A stretch of DNA of 64,000 nt from an uncultured Pelagibacteraceae bacterium (GTDB lineage Bacteria; Pseudomonadota; Alphaproteobacteria; Pelagibacterales; Pelagibacteraceae), in contig CACDUV010000002.1 in assembly GCA_902556065.1 (NCBI GenBank), forward strand, positions 32,203 to 96,202. The letters are read 5' to 3'. The notes under the pieces are model-generated. The model worked only from the letters and a program-made list of their open reading frames with translations, was not told where the DNA came from and ran no database searches. Positions 1 through 7,947 of the stretch are shown piece after piece; position 1 is the stretch's first letter, and every line of letters begins with the position of its first letter. The translations under genes and the position numbers were made by a program.

Positions 1-1923
1 AAGGGTGGGGCAGCTATAGTTATGGGTTCATTAAGTCCCAAAACAAGGAATGCTCAAGTAGAGCTTTATCAATCTGGAGATGTTGACTTTTTAGTGGCCA
101 CTGACGCTATTGGAATGGGAATAAATATGGATCTAGATTATGTATATTTTTCAAACCTTAAAAAATTTGATGGAAAAAAATTAAGAAAATTAAATTTATC
201 AGAAATAGGTCAAATAGCAGGAAGGGCTGGAAGATATTTAAACGATGGTGGTTTTGGAATTACTGGTGATTGCAAAGAAATTTCCCCTGAAGAAGTAGAA
301 TTAATTGAAGGACATAAATTTGAGGAGATAAGAACTTTATTCTGGAGAAACTCTGATCTAAATTTTAATAACCCAAATTCACTTATTAGAAGTCTTGAAG
401 AAAGACCTCAGATGGAGTGGTTAAGAAAAGTTCATGAATGTGAAGATGAAAGAGCGTTAAAGTATTTTTTAAAAAATGAAAAAAATAATCTAGAATTTAA
501 CGAAAGAACACTTAAATCATTATGGGAATGTTGTCAGATACCTGATTTTGTTAAAAAAACCTACGGCAATCATTATGAAGTGATCAGAAATGTTTTTAAA
601 TTTTTAAATAGTGAAAAAGGTCTAATTTCAGACGATTATATGAGAATACAGCTCATGAAACTAGATAAATTAGATGGAAATGTAGATTCTTTATCAAATA
701 GAATTGCAAATGTGAGAACTTGGTCTTATGTTTCTAATAAAAATAATTGGGTAGAAAATCAAAATTACTGGATAGAAAAAACAAAACATTTAGAAGATAG
801 ACTCTCAGACAGACTTCATGAAGAACTTACCAAGACTTTCATTGATAAAAGAGCAAGTATACTTGCAAGAGGTTTAAAACAAGATATGGAATTTAAAACT
901 GAAATACTACAGAACAATGATGTTAAAATTGACGAGCAGTTTATTGGTAAGATCAAAGGGTTAAAATTAGAATTAGATTTAAAAAAAGGCTCTCTGGAAA
1001 CTGATATCAAATCATTAAAAAAAGCTGCTAGACAATCTATTGGGCCTGAGTTTGATAAAAGAATTCAATCAATTATAGACACAGGATTAATAGATTTGAA
1101 AGAAGACTTTAAAATCTATTGGAATGAATTTCCAATCGCTAAACTATTACCAGGTAATGATTATTTAAGTCCTAATTTTAGTTTAGTTGTTGATGATATT
1201 ATTGAACAAAATCCAAAACGAAAACTAAGTGATTTTATTCAAAAATGGCTAAACTCAAAAATAAGTAATACCTTAAAAAGTTTAATCGATTTAAAAAATA
1301 TTAAAGAGGATAAGTCATCAATTAAAGCTTTAGCTTATCAGCTTTATGAAAATAATGGTGTTTTAAAAAGAGAGCAAGTTTCTGATTATCTAAAAAATCT
1401 TGAACAAATTGATAGAAAAGTACTTAGAGAATTAGGTGTAAAATTTGGAAGATACCACGTATTCCTTTATCAACTTATAAAACCAGATGCTGTATCTTTG
1501 AGAACTGTATTGTGGAAAAATTTCCATCAAAAATTCTATAATTTAAAACCGCCAACTTTTGGATTAAATTTTCTAGAAGATAAAGATTCTAAAAATAAAA
1601 ACTTTATGCTTTTGTGTGGATTTGAAAAATTTGACAATCTTTTTGTAAGAATAGATATTCTTGAAAGACTCTTTGTACAAATAATTAACGCTACTTCAAA
1701 AGAAAATAACGAAATAAAAATGATACCTGAGATGTTAAATCTCTTAGGTTGCAGCAAAGAGAAATTTAAAAAATTATTACAAAAAATGGGTTATAAAACT
1801 TATGAGAAAGACCAAGATATGTTTTTCAAATACAATCCTGTTAAAAAATTTAAAAAGATACAGAACATAAAAGTTTCAAATGAAAATCCATTTAAAGTTC
1901 TTAAAAATCTAAAGTTGGGTTAA
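1..1923 (+). CDS. SUV3-like superfamily II helicase, 5'-truncated by window edge
   Basis: The reading frame is open from base 1, so the N-terminal half (Walker A and DEAD-type box) lies outside the window. The first 80 visible residues hold the conserved C-terminal helicase motifs: ATDAIGMGIN (motif V) and QIAGRAGR (motif VI). The spacing between them is that of the SUV3/MgpS-type RNA/DNA helicases. The remaining ~550 residues are lysine-rich and helical, with no second domain I can name. In many alphaproteobacteria a helicase of this type precedes fdxA and carD, as here (recalled family context). The stop lies 4 bp before the next gene, suggesting one operon. Helicase activity is well supported; the substrate (RNA or DNA) is inferred from the family only. 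Confidence 0.85.
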   Translation, partial: KGGAAIVMGSLSPKTRNAQVELYQSGDVDFLVATDAIGMGINMDLDYVYFSNLKKFDGKKLRKLNLSEIGQIAGRAGRYLNDGGFGITGDCKEISPEEVELIEGHKFEEIRTLFWRNSDLNFNNPNSLIRSLEERPQMEWLRKVHECEDERALKYFLKNEKNNLEFNERTLKSLWECCQIPDFVKKTYGNHYEVIRNVFKFLNSEKGLISDDYMRIQLMKLDKLDGNVDSLSNRIANVRTWSYVSNKNNWVENQNYWIEKTKHLEDRLSDRLHEELTKTFIDKRASILARGLKQDMEFKTEILQNNDVKIDEQFIGKIKGLKLELDLKKGSLETDIKSLKKAARQSIGPEFDKRIQSIIDTGLIDLKEDFKIYWNEFPIAKLLPGNDYLSPNFSLVVDDIIEQNPKRKLSDFIQKWLNSKISNTLKSLIDLKNIKEDKSSIKALAYQLYENNGVLKREQVSDYLKNLEQIDRKVLRELGVKFGRYHVFLYQLIKPDAVSLRTVLWKNFHQKFYNLKPPTFGLNFLEDKDSKNKNFMLLCGFEKFDNLFVRIDILERLFVQIINATSKENNEIKMIPEMLNLLGCSKEKFKKLLQKMGYKTYEKDQDMFFKYNPVKKFKKIQNIKVSNENPFKVLKNLKLG

Positions 1924-1927
1924 TTTA

Positions 1928-2344
1928 ATGTTTTTTAAAAATACAGATCAAAAAGAAGAGAATAATTTTATAATAAAAGTTTGTGCTTTATTAATCCATG
2001 CAGCAAAAATAGATGAAAATTATACAGATAAGGAAGAAGACATAATTAAAAAAACACTTTTAGAGTTGGGACTAGAAAATGAAAAAATCATAAAAACTAT
2101 CCAAAATGCAAAAATTATTGAGGAAAATTCAAACCAGATTTTGGACTTCACCAAGGAAATTAAAAATCTACCTGAAACCGATAAAATTAAAATTGTAGAA
2201 GCTCTTTGGTCAATTATTTACTCTAATGAAGATGCTGATATGTATGAAACAAATCTCATGAGAAGGTTGGCGGGACTTTTATACATTGACAGTAAAACTA
2301 TGGGAGATATTAAGCATAGAATAAAAACGGAAAGTAAAGAGTGA
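1928..2344 (+). CDS. TerB-like protein (tellurite-resistance TerB superfamily)
   Basis: This 138-residue acidic, all-helical protein carries the TerB pattern: an early helix with a DEN-type acidic turn ([12 protein letters not shown]), a central helix, and a late helix with [21 protein letters not shown]. It has no signal peptide or membrane segment. The family is named for tellurite resistance, but most chromosomal members have unknown roles. Its stop overlaps the GTG start of fdxA (GTGA), so translation is probably coupled in a helicase-terB-fdxA-carD unit. In related alphaproteobacteria I recall an S4-domain RNA-binding gene in this slot, so TerB here may be lineage specific (inference). 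Confidence 0.7.
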   Translation: MFFKNTDQKEENNFIIKVCALLIHAAKIDENYTDKEEDIIKKTLLELGLENEKIIKTIQNAKIIEENSNQILDFTKEIKNLPETDKIKIVEALWSIIYSNEDADMYETNLMRRLAGLLYIDSKTMGDIKHRIKTESKE

Positions 2345-2667
2345 CTTATATTGTAAACGATAATTGTATTAAGTGTAAACTTACTGATTGTGTAGATGTT
2401 TGTCCGGTTGATTGTTTTTACGAAGGTAAAAATATGCTTGTAATTAAACCGGATGAGTGTATAGATTGTGGCGTTTGTGAACCAGAGTGCCCAGTTGATG
2501 CTATAAAAGCTGATACTGAACCTGGAAGCGAAAAATGGTTAGAAATTAATAAAAAATATTCAGAAATCTGGCCAAACATAAGTGAGAAAAAAGATCCTCC
2601 TGCGGATCATGAAAAATTTAAAAATGAGAAAAATAAGTACGAAAAGTATTTTAAAGAAAATCTTTAA
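2341..2667 (+). CDS. fdxA: Ferredoxin FdxA, 3Fe-4S/4Fe-4S (7Fe) type
   Basis: This is a 108-residue low-potential electron carrier. The N-terminal cluster motif is built from Cys9, Cys12, Cys17, Cys21 and Cys25 (CIKC, then CVDVCP, then C). The second motif is [12 protein letters not shown] at about residue 40. This Cys pattern and the C-terminal extension with WPNIS match the 7Fe ferredoxins of alphaproteobacteria (FdxA). The start is GTG and overlaps the stop of the terB-like gene by four bases. It lies directly upstream of carD, a linkage common in alphaproteobacteria. The redox partner cannot be told from this locus. Confidence 0.93.
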   Translation: MTYIVNDNCIKCKLTDCVDVCPVDCFYEGKNMLVIKPDECIDCGVCEPECPVDAIKADTEPGSEKWLEINKKYSEIWPNISEKKDPPADHEKFKNEKNKYEKYFKENL

Positions 2668-2686
2668 AGGTAAATCAGAAAAAGAA

Positions 2687-3532
2687 ATGAAAAAAAAAGT
2701 TAAAAAGAAAAAAGTAACTAAAGTTAAAAAAGTTGCAAAACCAAAAACAAAAAAAGTTAAAAAAGTTTCAGTAAAAAAAAATAAAAAAGTCCTAAAAAAA
2801 ATTCCAAATAAATCAGCTAAATTAAAAAAAGTTGAAAAAACTACTCAAAGATCAGATGAAACAAAAGTAGATAATTTAAGAATATCAAAAACTAACGAGA
2901 TTAAACCTGAGATAAAAAAGGTTAAAAAACAAGAAACTGAAAAAAGAGAATTTAAAATTAAAGATTACGTTGTTTATCCAAAACACGGTGTTGGTCAAAT
3001 TACAGAATATAAAAAGATAAATATTGGTGGAATTGATGTCGAAACATACGTAATAAAATTTGAAAAGGATAAAGCTAATGGTATGGTACCTGTAAACAAG
3101 CAGTCCCACTTAAGACCTTTAGCGACAATTAATCAAGTGAATAAATGTATCTCTATATTAAAAAGCAAACCAAAGATCAAAAGATCAATGTGGAGCAGAA
3201 GAGCACAAGAATACGAAGCAAAAATTTCATCAGGCAAAATCTACGAATTAGCTGAAGTTGTAAGAGATCTTAACAAAGGAGATGATCTTATGGTTGATCA
3301 ATCTTATAGTGAAAGACAATTATTCGAAAAAGCTTATGAGAGAATGCAGTCAGAATTTCAGATAATTTTAAATTTATCTCCAGATGACACTCAAAAAAAA
3401 TTAGACAAAGCATTAAAGAGAAATATTGCTGGACAAGTACAAACAAGTAGTAGTAGCACTCCTAAAACTCCAACTACTGATTTACCTGTCGAAGAACCTA
3501 TTTCTGACACTGACGAACCTATAGACGAATAA
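2687..3532 (+). CDS. carD: CarD-family transcription regulator with lysine-rich N-terminal tail
   Basis: CarD/CdnL proteins bind the RNA polymerase beta subunit and stabilise open promoter complexes, notably at rRNA promoters. The CarD domain starts near residue 88 (FKIKDYVVYPKHGVGQI) and runs to about residue 250. Before it are roughly 85 residues dominated by repeated KKVKK/VKKV motifs, similar to a histone H1 tail. The C-terminus ends in an acidic tail rich in E, D, P and T. Usual family length is about 160-190 residues; this one is 281. I chose ATG 2687 because the longer frame (from 2582) runs through fdxA, while 2687 begins the lysine-rich tail just after the fdxA stop. It is last in the operon, followed by a strong hairpin terminator. 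Confidence 0.88.
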   Translation: MKKKVKKKKVTKVKKVAKPKTKKVKKVSVKKNKKVLKKIPNKSAKLKKVEKTTQRSDETKVDNLRISKTNEIKPEIKKVKKQETEKREFKIKDYVVYPKHGVGQITEYKKINIGGIDVETYVIKFEKDKANGMVPVNKQSHLRPLATINQVNKCISILKSKPKIKRSMWSRRAQEYEAKISSGKIYELAEVVRDLNKGDDLMVDQSYSERQLFEKAYERMQSEFQIILNLSPDDTQKKLDKALKRNIAGQVQTSSSSTPKTPTTDLPVEEPISDTDEPIDE

Positions 3533-3575
3533 AAAAAAACGCCTCTCACAAAAAAGTTATGAGAAGCGTTTTTTG
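3533..3575. terminator. Bidirectional Rho-independent terminator
   Basis: The arms AACGCCTCTCA (3538-3548) and TGAGAAGCGTT (3560-3570) pair with one mismatch around an A-rich loop. They are flanked by an A run on the left and a T run on the right, so the hairpin works in both directions. It ends carD on the plus strand and the small lysine-rich gene on the minus strand. Confidence 0.85.
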
Positions 3576-3592
3576 TAAAGAATACTAAGTTC

Positions 3593-3691
3593 TTATTTTC
3601 TTCTTCTTTTTTTAGCTTTCTTAGCTTTCTTTGCTTTTTTCTTAGCTTTTTTCTTAGTTTTCTTTGCCGCTTTTTTTCTTTTCTTAGGCAT
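3593..3691 (-). CDS. 32-residue lysine/alanine-rich peptide (histone H1 tail-like)
   Basis: Reading from ATG 3691 gives a 32-residue peptide starting MPKKRKKAAKK and ending KKAKKRRRK. It has 20 lysines, four arginines and six alanines, with AKK repeats typical of histone H1 and bacterial histone-like tails. It has a good Shine-Dalgarno (AGGGAGC, 8-10 bases before the ATG) and an upstream promoter-like TTGACA at 3766-3771. Its 3' end is shared with the carD terminator. These three signals make it a credible gene despite its size. It could bind DNA, RNA or the ribosome non-specifically; no function is known to me. It faces carD, whose N-terminal tail has similar composition, which may or may not be meaningful. 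Confidence 0.75.
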   Translation of the reverse strand: MPKKRKKAAKKTKKKAKKKAKKAKKAKKRRRK

Positions 3692-3714
3692 CTTTAGCTC
3701 CCTTTTTAGTTTAA

Positions 3715-3731
3715 CGAATCAAATTGATTCG
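3715..3731. repeat. Perfect 8-bp inverted repeat in leader of the lysine-rich peptide gene
   Basis: CGAATCAA and TTGATTCG flank a single A. The element lies between the candidate promoter (TTGACA at 3766-3771) and the Shine-Dalgarno of the peptide gene. With a 1-nt centre it suits a dimeric repressor operator better than an RNA hairpin. No regulator can be assigned. Confidence 0.6.
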
Positions 3732-3742
3732 CTATTAACTTA

Positions 3743-3771
3743 TTTTTATTTTTTTATACAACTTATGTCAA
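3743..3771 (-). promoter_or_regulatory. Candidate sigma-70 promoter of the lysine-rich peptide gene
   Basis: On the minus strand a consensus -35 box TTGACA (3766-3771) is followed about 17 bases later by an A/T-rich -10-like TAAAAA. The -10 box is weak and other positions (TATAAA a few bases earlier) are possible. The whole stretch 3692-3890 holds no other gene that I can see. Confidence 0.45.
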
Positions 3772-3890
3772 ATCATTAATTAAAAGGGAATTTTTTAAAA
3801 AATTATTTTTTATTTTTATTTTTTTATAAAAAATTTTTTATTAATTTAGTTAATGTTTATGCGGTAAATAAACTATTAATTTAAAGTTAT

Positions 3891-5588
3891 TTAATAAAGA
3901 TTTTCTATTTCACTTTTATACTTTTGAATAATTTTATATCTTTTTAACTTTAAAGTTGGTGTCATTAATCCATTTTCAATTGTAAATTGATCTTTAGTTA
4001 CAAAATATTTTTTTATTTTTTCTATCTTAGATAAATTTTTATTTATTATTTCTATTTCTTTTAAAATATTTTCATCAGAAAAATTACTTGAATCTTTATT
4101 TAAAACTAAAATAGCTACTAAGTAAGGTTTATTATCTCCATAAACTAATGCTTGCTCAACAAATTCAATTTTAAGCAAATCATTTTCAACTTTTACAGGA
4201 GAAATATTATCACCACCTGGTGTAATTAAGATATCTTTCTTTCTATCAGTAATTTTCAAATAACCATTTTCAAAATGCCCTATATCTCCAGTATATAACC
4301 AGCCGTCCTTTAAAACTTTTTCGGTTTCTTCTTTTTTATTCCAATAACCTATCATGACATTTTCACCTTTAACCAGAATTTCACCATCATCAGCAATTTT
4401 TACTTCATTGCCACTAAACGCAGGACCTACTGTATCAATCCTTATATCTTTTATTGGATTGCAACTAACAACTGGAGAAGTTTCAGTCAAACCATACCCT
4501 TGCAAAGTTGGTAGCCCTATCGAATTTAAAAAAACACCTACTTCTTTATCCAATGCACCCCCTCCAGAAATAAATGCTTTTAACGAACCTCCAAATTGAG
4601 CCTTTATTTTCTTTCTAACTATTTTTTCACAAATCGTATTTTGCACTTTTTCGAAAAAAGTAAGTTTTTGTTTAGATAGTACTTTTTCTCCAAGATAAAG
4701 CATTTTGTTTATTAAAGATTTTTTAAAACCAGTGGCTTTATTAAAAGTTGAATTAATTTTTTGATAAAGATTCTGGTAAAATCTTGGAACTGCTGTCATG
4801 ATATCAGGGCTACATTCTCCCATATTTTTTATTAACTTGTCTATACTTTCTGCATAATAAACTTCGGCACCTATTGCTATCTGAACAAACTGAACAGTAT
4901 GTTCATAAGAATGAGATAATGGTAACCAAGTTAGGAATTTTGGTTTGTAGGATATTATTTCTTTTAAAAGTGAAATAGATCCTTCACAATTATTTAGAAT
5001 TCCTCCGTGGCTCAGCATTACTCCCTTAGGGTTACCTTGAGTTCCTGATGTATAAATAATACAAGCTATATCTTTCCTTGAAATTTTTAGTTTTAAAAAA
5101 TCAATCTCCTCATAATTAGTCTTCAAAAAAATATCTTTTATATATCTAGTATCTGATTGACTGTCTATTTGATCAAAAGAAATAATTTTTTTTATAAATG
5201 ATTTTGTTGAAATTATATTTTTAATTTTATTATATTGAACTTGATCTGAAACAATTATTACTGAAGGATTACAATCATCAATTAAATATTCATAATCTCT
5301 CTCAGTGTAAGTAGTATATGCAGGAACTGTAATTCCACCTGCTAACATTATTGCTAAATCAGATATCATCCATTCAGGTCTATTTTCTGAAATTAATAAA
5401 CATCTATCTTGTTTTTGAATTAAAGATTTTAATTCATCACTTACTTTTAAAATATTCAAATAAGTATCTTTCCATGAAAACTTTTCATTTGGATATTTTA
5501 AAGATTTAAGAAAAATCTGATCTGTTTTCTCTTTTTTATACTGATTATAAAATAGTTCTAAAAGATTATTTTGGTTTTTTATATTCAT
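3891..5588 (-). CDS. Long-chain acyl-CoA synthetase (AMP-forming)
   Basis: This 565-residue enzyme activates fatty acids to acyl-CoA through an acyl-adenylate. It shows the AMP-binding P-loop IIYTSGTQGNPKG, the second motif GYGLTETSP, and the GWLYTGDIG/DRKKD region of the C-terminal lid. Its overall layout resembles FAA1/FadD15-type long-chain synthetases (DUF-free, no membrane helix). I chose ATG 5588, which begins MNIKNQ. The longer frame to 5624 would translate through the tRNA-Leu gene. Only six bases separate this ATG from the encoded CCA end of the tRNA, and there is no Shine-Dalgarno between them. It is probably co-transcribed with the tRNA. The exact chain-length preference cannot be read from sequence. 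Confidence 0.88.
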   Translation of the reverse strand: MNIKNQNNLLELFYNQYKKEKTDQIFLKSLKYPNEKFSWKDTYLNILKVSDELKSLIQKQDRCLLISENRPEWMISDLAIMLAGGITVPAYTTYTERDYEYLIDDCNPSVIIVSDQVQYNKIKNIISTKSFIKKIISFDQIDSQSDTRYIKDIFLKTNYEEIDFLKLKISRKDIACIIYTSGTQGNPKGVMLSHGGILNNCEGSISLLKEIISYKPKFLTWLPLSHSYEHTVQFVQIAIGAEVYYAESIDKLIKNMGECSPDIMTAVPRFYQNLYQKINSTFNKATGFKKSLINKMLYLGEKVLSKQKLTFFEKVQNTICEKIVRKKIKAQFGGSLKAFISGGGALDKEVGVFLNSIGLPTLQGYGLTETSPVVSCNPIKDIRIDTVGPAFSGNEVKIADDGEILVKGENVMIGYWNKKEETEKVLKDGWLYTGDIGHFENGYLKITDRKKDILITPGGDNISPVKVENDLLKIEFVEQALVYGDNKPYLVAILVLNKDSSNFSDENILKEIEIINKNLSKIEKIKKYFVTKDQFTIENGLMTPTLKLKRYKIIQKYKSEIENLY

Positions 5589-5594
5589 AAACTT

Positions 5595-5679
5595 TGGTGG
5601 GCGAAGAGAGAATCGAACTCTCACTTCTTGCGAAACACGATTTTGAGTCGTGCGCGTCTACCAGTTCCGCCATTCGCCC
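5595..5679 (-). tRNA. tRNA-Leu, anticodon CAA
   Basis: The minus strand folds as a class II tRNA. The acceptor stem is GGGCGAA / TTCGCCC. The anticodon stem CACGA/TCGTG holds the loop CTCAAAA with anticodon CAA (reads UUG). There is a short extra arm (TTC/GAA) and a T-arm GAGAG-TTCGATT-CTCTC. The discriminator A and the 3' CCA are encoded (5595-5597). It is the only tRNA found in the window. The start codon of the acyl-CoA synthetase gene is six bases beyond the CCA. Confidence 0.95.
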
Positions 5680-5689
5680 AATAAATTAA

Positions 5690-5695
5690 ATTATA
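5690..5695 (-). promoter_or_regulatory. Candidate -10 box for tRNA-Leu
   Basis: A consensus TATAAT lies on the minus strand eleven bases before the tRNA 5' end, a normal position for a tRNA promoter. No clear -35 hexamer is visible at the expected spacing. Confidence 0.4.
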
Positions 5696-5736
5696 TTTAA
5701 ATAGTATAAGAACTAAAATTATATTAAAACCAAAAA

Positions 5737-6342
5737 ATGTTCCAAAGTCTTTACAAAAAGTGTTTAAATTTAGCTGCTCACAAAAGTTCAAATTTATACC
5801 TAGGTATAGTTTCCTTCATTGAAAGTTCATTTTTTCCTATACCACCAGATGTAATGATAATTCCAATGGTGATTGCAAAAAAAAAAGAATATTTTAAAAT
5901 ATTTTTAATCGCTTCTATATTTTCAGTTTTGGGAGGAATTTTTGGATATTTGATAGGTTATTTGTTTTATGATTTAGCTATTCATGTGATTGAATTTTAT
6001 AGTTATGAAAATAAATTAGAAAGTTTAAAAATAAGTTTGTCTGAAGGATCAGGTTTTTTTGCCTGGCTAAGTATACTTTTTCTAGCTGGATTTACTCCAC
6101 TTCCCTATAAAGCATTCACGATTGCAAGCGGTATTGTTACTTTTAATTTCCCTGTATTTATTATTGTAAGTTTAATCTCTAGAAGTTTGAGGTTTTTTAT
6201 AGTTTCTTATTTATCTTATAAATTTGGTGATTTATTTACTGAATTCATGGAAAAGCATGGATCAAAATGGTTCACTATAATTGGAATTTTAATAGTTATA
6301 GTATTAGGAATTATATTTTTAATTTTTAAATTTAATGCTTAA
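5737..6342 (+). CDS. DedA/YqaA-family membrane protein (VTT domain)
   Basis: This is a 201-residue integral membrane protein with about five hydrophobic segments. It carries the DedA-family re-entrant signatures: ESSFFPIPPDVMIIPM near residue 30, and the GYLIGY and FTPLPYKAFTIASG stretches further on. The length and the PIPPD motif fit the YqaA (COG1238) branch of the SNARE-associated/VTT superfamily, which includes lipid scramblases and undecaprenyl-phosphate flippases. The substrate is unknown for this branch. The gene overlaps dsbB by 8 bp, so the two are co-translated. Confidence 0.85.
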   Translation: MFQSLYKKCLNLAAHKSSNLYLGIVSFIESSFFPIPPDVMIIPMVIAKKKEYFKIFLIASIFSVLGGIFGYLIGYLFYDLAIHVIEFYSYENKLESLKISLSEGSGFFAWLSILFLAGFTPLPYKAFTIASGIVTFNFPVFIIVSLISRSLRFFIVSYLSYKFGDLFTEFMEKHGSKWFTIIGILIVIVLGIIFLIFKFNA

Positions 6343-6817
6343 TAACAAATCATTGTTGCTTAACCTAATTTTATTTGTCAGTTTTGTTGCTTTGATATCA
6401 GCATTCTTTATTGAGTATGTTTTAGGTCATCAACCATGCAATCTGTGTATTTTAGAAAGAATTCCATATGTAGTTGCAATAATAATTATACTTTTGAATT
6501 ATAAATTTTCTCATTTTGAAAAACTATTTTTGGTTTTATTAATAGTAGTTTTTTTAACAGCTACCATCTTATCAGCTTATCATTTTGGTATTGAACAAGG
6601 ATTTATTGAGGAATCTCTAGTTTGTGACCTTAAAAATGGCTCAGGAGTAACTTCAAAAGAAGAAATTTTAAAACAATTGCGAGAACAAAAAGTAAGCTGC
6701 AAAGATGTAACATTTAAAATTTTTGGATTATCTCTTACAACTTATAATATTGTAATTTCTATATTAATTACAATCAATACATTAAAGATTTATTTAAACT
6801 ATGCCAAAAGTAAGTAA
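6335..6817 (+). CDS. dsbB: Disulfide bond formation protein B
   Basis: DsbB re-oxidises periplasmic DsbA and passes the electrons to ubiquinone. The 160-residue protein has four hydrophobic segments and both redox pairs: Cys35/Cys38 in QPCNLCILER in the first periplasmic loop, and Cys97/Cys122 in the second. It overlaps the upstream DedA-like gene by 8 bp and the downstream coq7 by 17 bp. Its neighbour coq7 makes ubiquinone, the electron acceptor of DsbB, which gives the pairing some biochemical sense. No dsbA is in the window. Confidence 0.92.
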   Translation: MLNNKSLLLNLILFVSFVALISAFFIEYVLGHQPCNLCILERIPYVVAIIIILLNYKFSHFEKLFLVLLIVVFLTATILSAYHFGIEQGFIEESLVCDLKNGSGVTSKEEILKQLREQKVSCKDVTFKIFGLSLTTYNIVISILITINTLKIYLNYAKSK

Positions 6818-7334
6818 AAAAAAAATTGAAGAATTTATAAGGGTAGATCATGCTGGTGAGCGTGGGGCAGTTAAAATATATGAAGGTCAATTATTAGCTT
6901 TAAATACATTTGTAAAAGATGAAAATTTGAAAAAAATCATAGAGGATATGAGAATTCATGAAAAGGAACATAGTGAATTCTTTGAAAATGAAATTAAAAA
7001 AAGAAATATTACTCCTACAAAACTTTTACCACTATGGGATTTGCTTGGTGTTGGTTTAGGATTTGGTTCTACTTTGTTAGGCAAGAAAGCAGCTATGTTA
7101 TGCACAGCATCTGTAGAAGAAGTAATTGATGAACACTACTTAAATCAAATTAATCAATTAGATGAAGGTGAAAAATTTCTCAAAAACAAAATTACAAAAT
7201 TTAGAGAAGATGAGCTTAATCATAAAGACATCGCTTATGAAAAAGGAGCAACTAAAAAAGGACCTTATAGTATTTTAGATAAAATAATTAAAACTGGTTC
7301 TAAAATTGCTATAAATATTTCTGAAAAAATTTAG
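6801..7334 (+). CDS. coq7: Demethoxyubiquinone hydroxylase Coq7
   Basis: Coq7 is a di-iron monooxygenase that hydroxylates demethoxyubiquinone late in ubiquinone synthesis. The 177-residue protein shows the four-helix di-iron ligand set: RVDHAGERGA (Glu in helix 1), RIHEKEHSEFF (ExxH), VEEVIDEHY, and REDELNHKD (ExxxH-type). Two short hydrophobic stretches fit a monotopic membrane association. It starts within dsbB. The protein ends convergently with the HNH gene, whose stop overlaps by four bases. Together with ubiE and ubiB at 16.9-19.1 kb it is a third ubiquinone gene in the window. Confidence 0.93.
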   Translation: MPKVSKKKIEEFIRVDHAGERGAVKIYEGQLLALNTFVKDENLKKIIEDMRIHEKEHSEFFENEIKKRNITPTKLLPLWDLLGVGLGFGSTLLGKKAAMLCTASVEEVIDEHYLNQINQLDEGEKFLKNKITKFREDELNHKDIAYEKGATKKGPYSILDKIIKTGSKIAINISEKI

Positions 7335-7900
7335 GTTTCTAATTCAACATCCCAATACAAATAATCCATCCAACTTTTATGTAAAAAATTAGGAGGGAAG
7401 TTCTTACCATTTTTATGCAAATCTTCTGTTGAAGGTCTAAAAGGATATTGATTTAATTTCATTCCTGAATATTTTAATAATTTTCCACCTTTTTTTACGT
7501 TGCAATCTGAACAAGCTGTAACAACATTATCCCAATTTGTTTCTCCACCTTTGGATCTTGGAAGCAAATGATCAAAAGTAAGTTCCTCATTACTTCCACA
7601 ATATTGACAAGAGAATTTATCTCTTAAAAAAACGTTAAATCTAGTAAAACTTGGTTTAGTTTGAGGAACAATGTAGTCTTTTAAAGCTATAACGCTTGGT
7701 AACTTCATATTAAATGAAGGACTTCTGATAGTTCTATCATAATGACTTACAATAATAACTCTATCGAGAAAAACTGATTTGACTGTATCTTGCCATGACC
7801 ACAACGATAGTGGGTAATAACTAAGAGGTCTATAATCAGCGTTTAGAACTAATGCAGGACATTTTTCTAATGACACATCTTGTTCAATAATATTATTCAC
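7331..7900 (-). CDS. HNH endonuclease-family protein
   Basis: This 189-residue protein has a C-terminal HNH fold with a zinc knuckle. CQYC is followed by the catalytic LTFDHLLPRSKGG and then TNWDNVVTACSDCNVKKG, giving both CxxC pairs and the N-x8-type spacing. The N-terminal half (LNADYRPLSYYPLSLWSW) matches a chromosomal HNH family widespread in alphaproteobacteria. There is no intron, intein, terminal repeat or phage neighbour, so it looks like a resident gene and not a homing element. Its biological role is not established. Confidence 0.87.
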   Translation of the reverse strand: MNNIIEQDVSLEKCPALVLNADYRPLSYYPLSLWSWQDTVKSVFLDRVIIVSHYDRTIRSPSFNMKLPSVIALKDYIVPQTKPSFTRFNVFLRDKFSCQYCGSNEELTFDHLLPRSKGGETNWDNVVTACSDCNVKKGGKLLKYSGMKLNQYPFRPSTEDLHKNGKNFPPNFLHKSWMDYLYWDVELET

Positions 7901-7947
7901 ATTTAAATATTAACTTAGTTTAACGTCATAATCAATATGATCAAATG

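Noticed and set aside
4354..4599. Plus-strand ORF inside the acyl-CoA synthetase gene, and similar antisense ORFs elsewhere (such as inside pnp, dnaK, infB)
   Set aside because: They are shadows of strong coding frames, without ribosome sites or recognisable domains.
5589..5624. N-terminal extension of the acyl-CoA synthetase (12 codons)
   Set aside because: It would be translated from the 3' half of the tRNA-Leu gene; ATG 5588 is a better start.
7331..7900. HNH gene as a homing or mobile element
   Set aside because: No intron, intein, terminal repeats or phage genes nearby; the family is a common chromosomal one.
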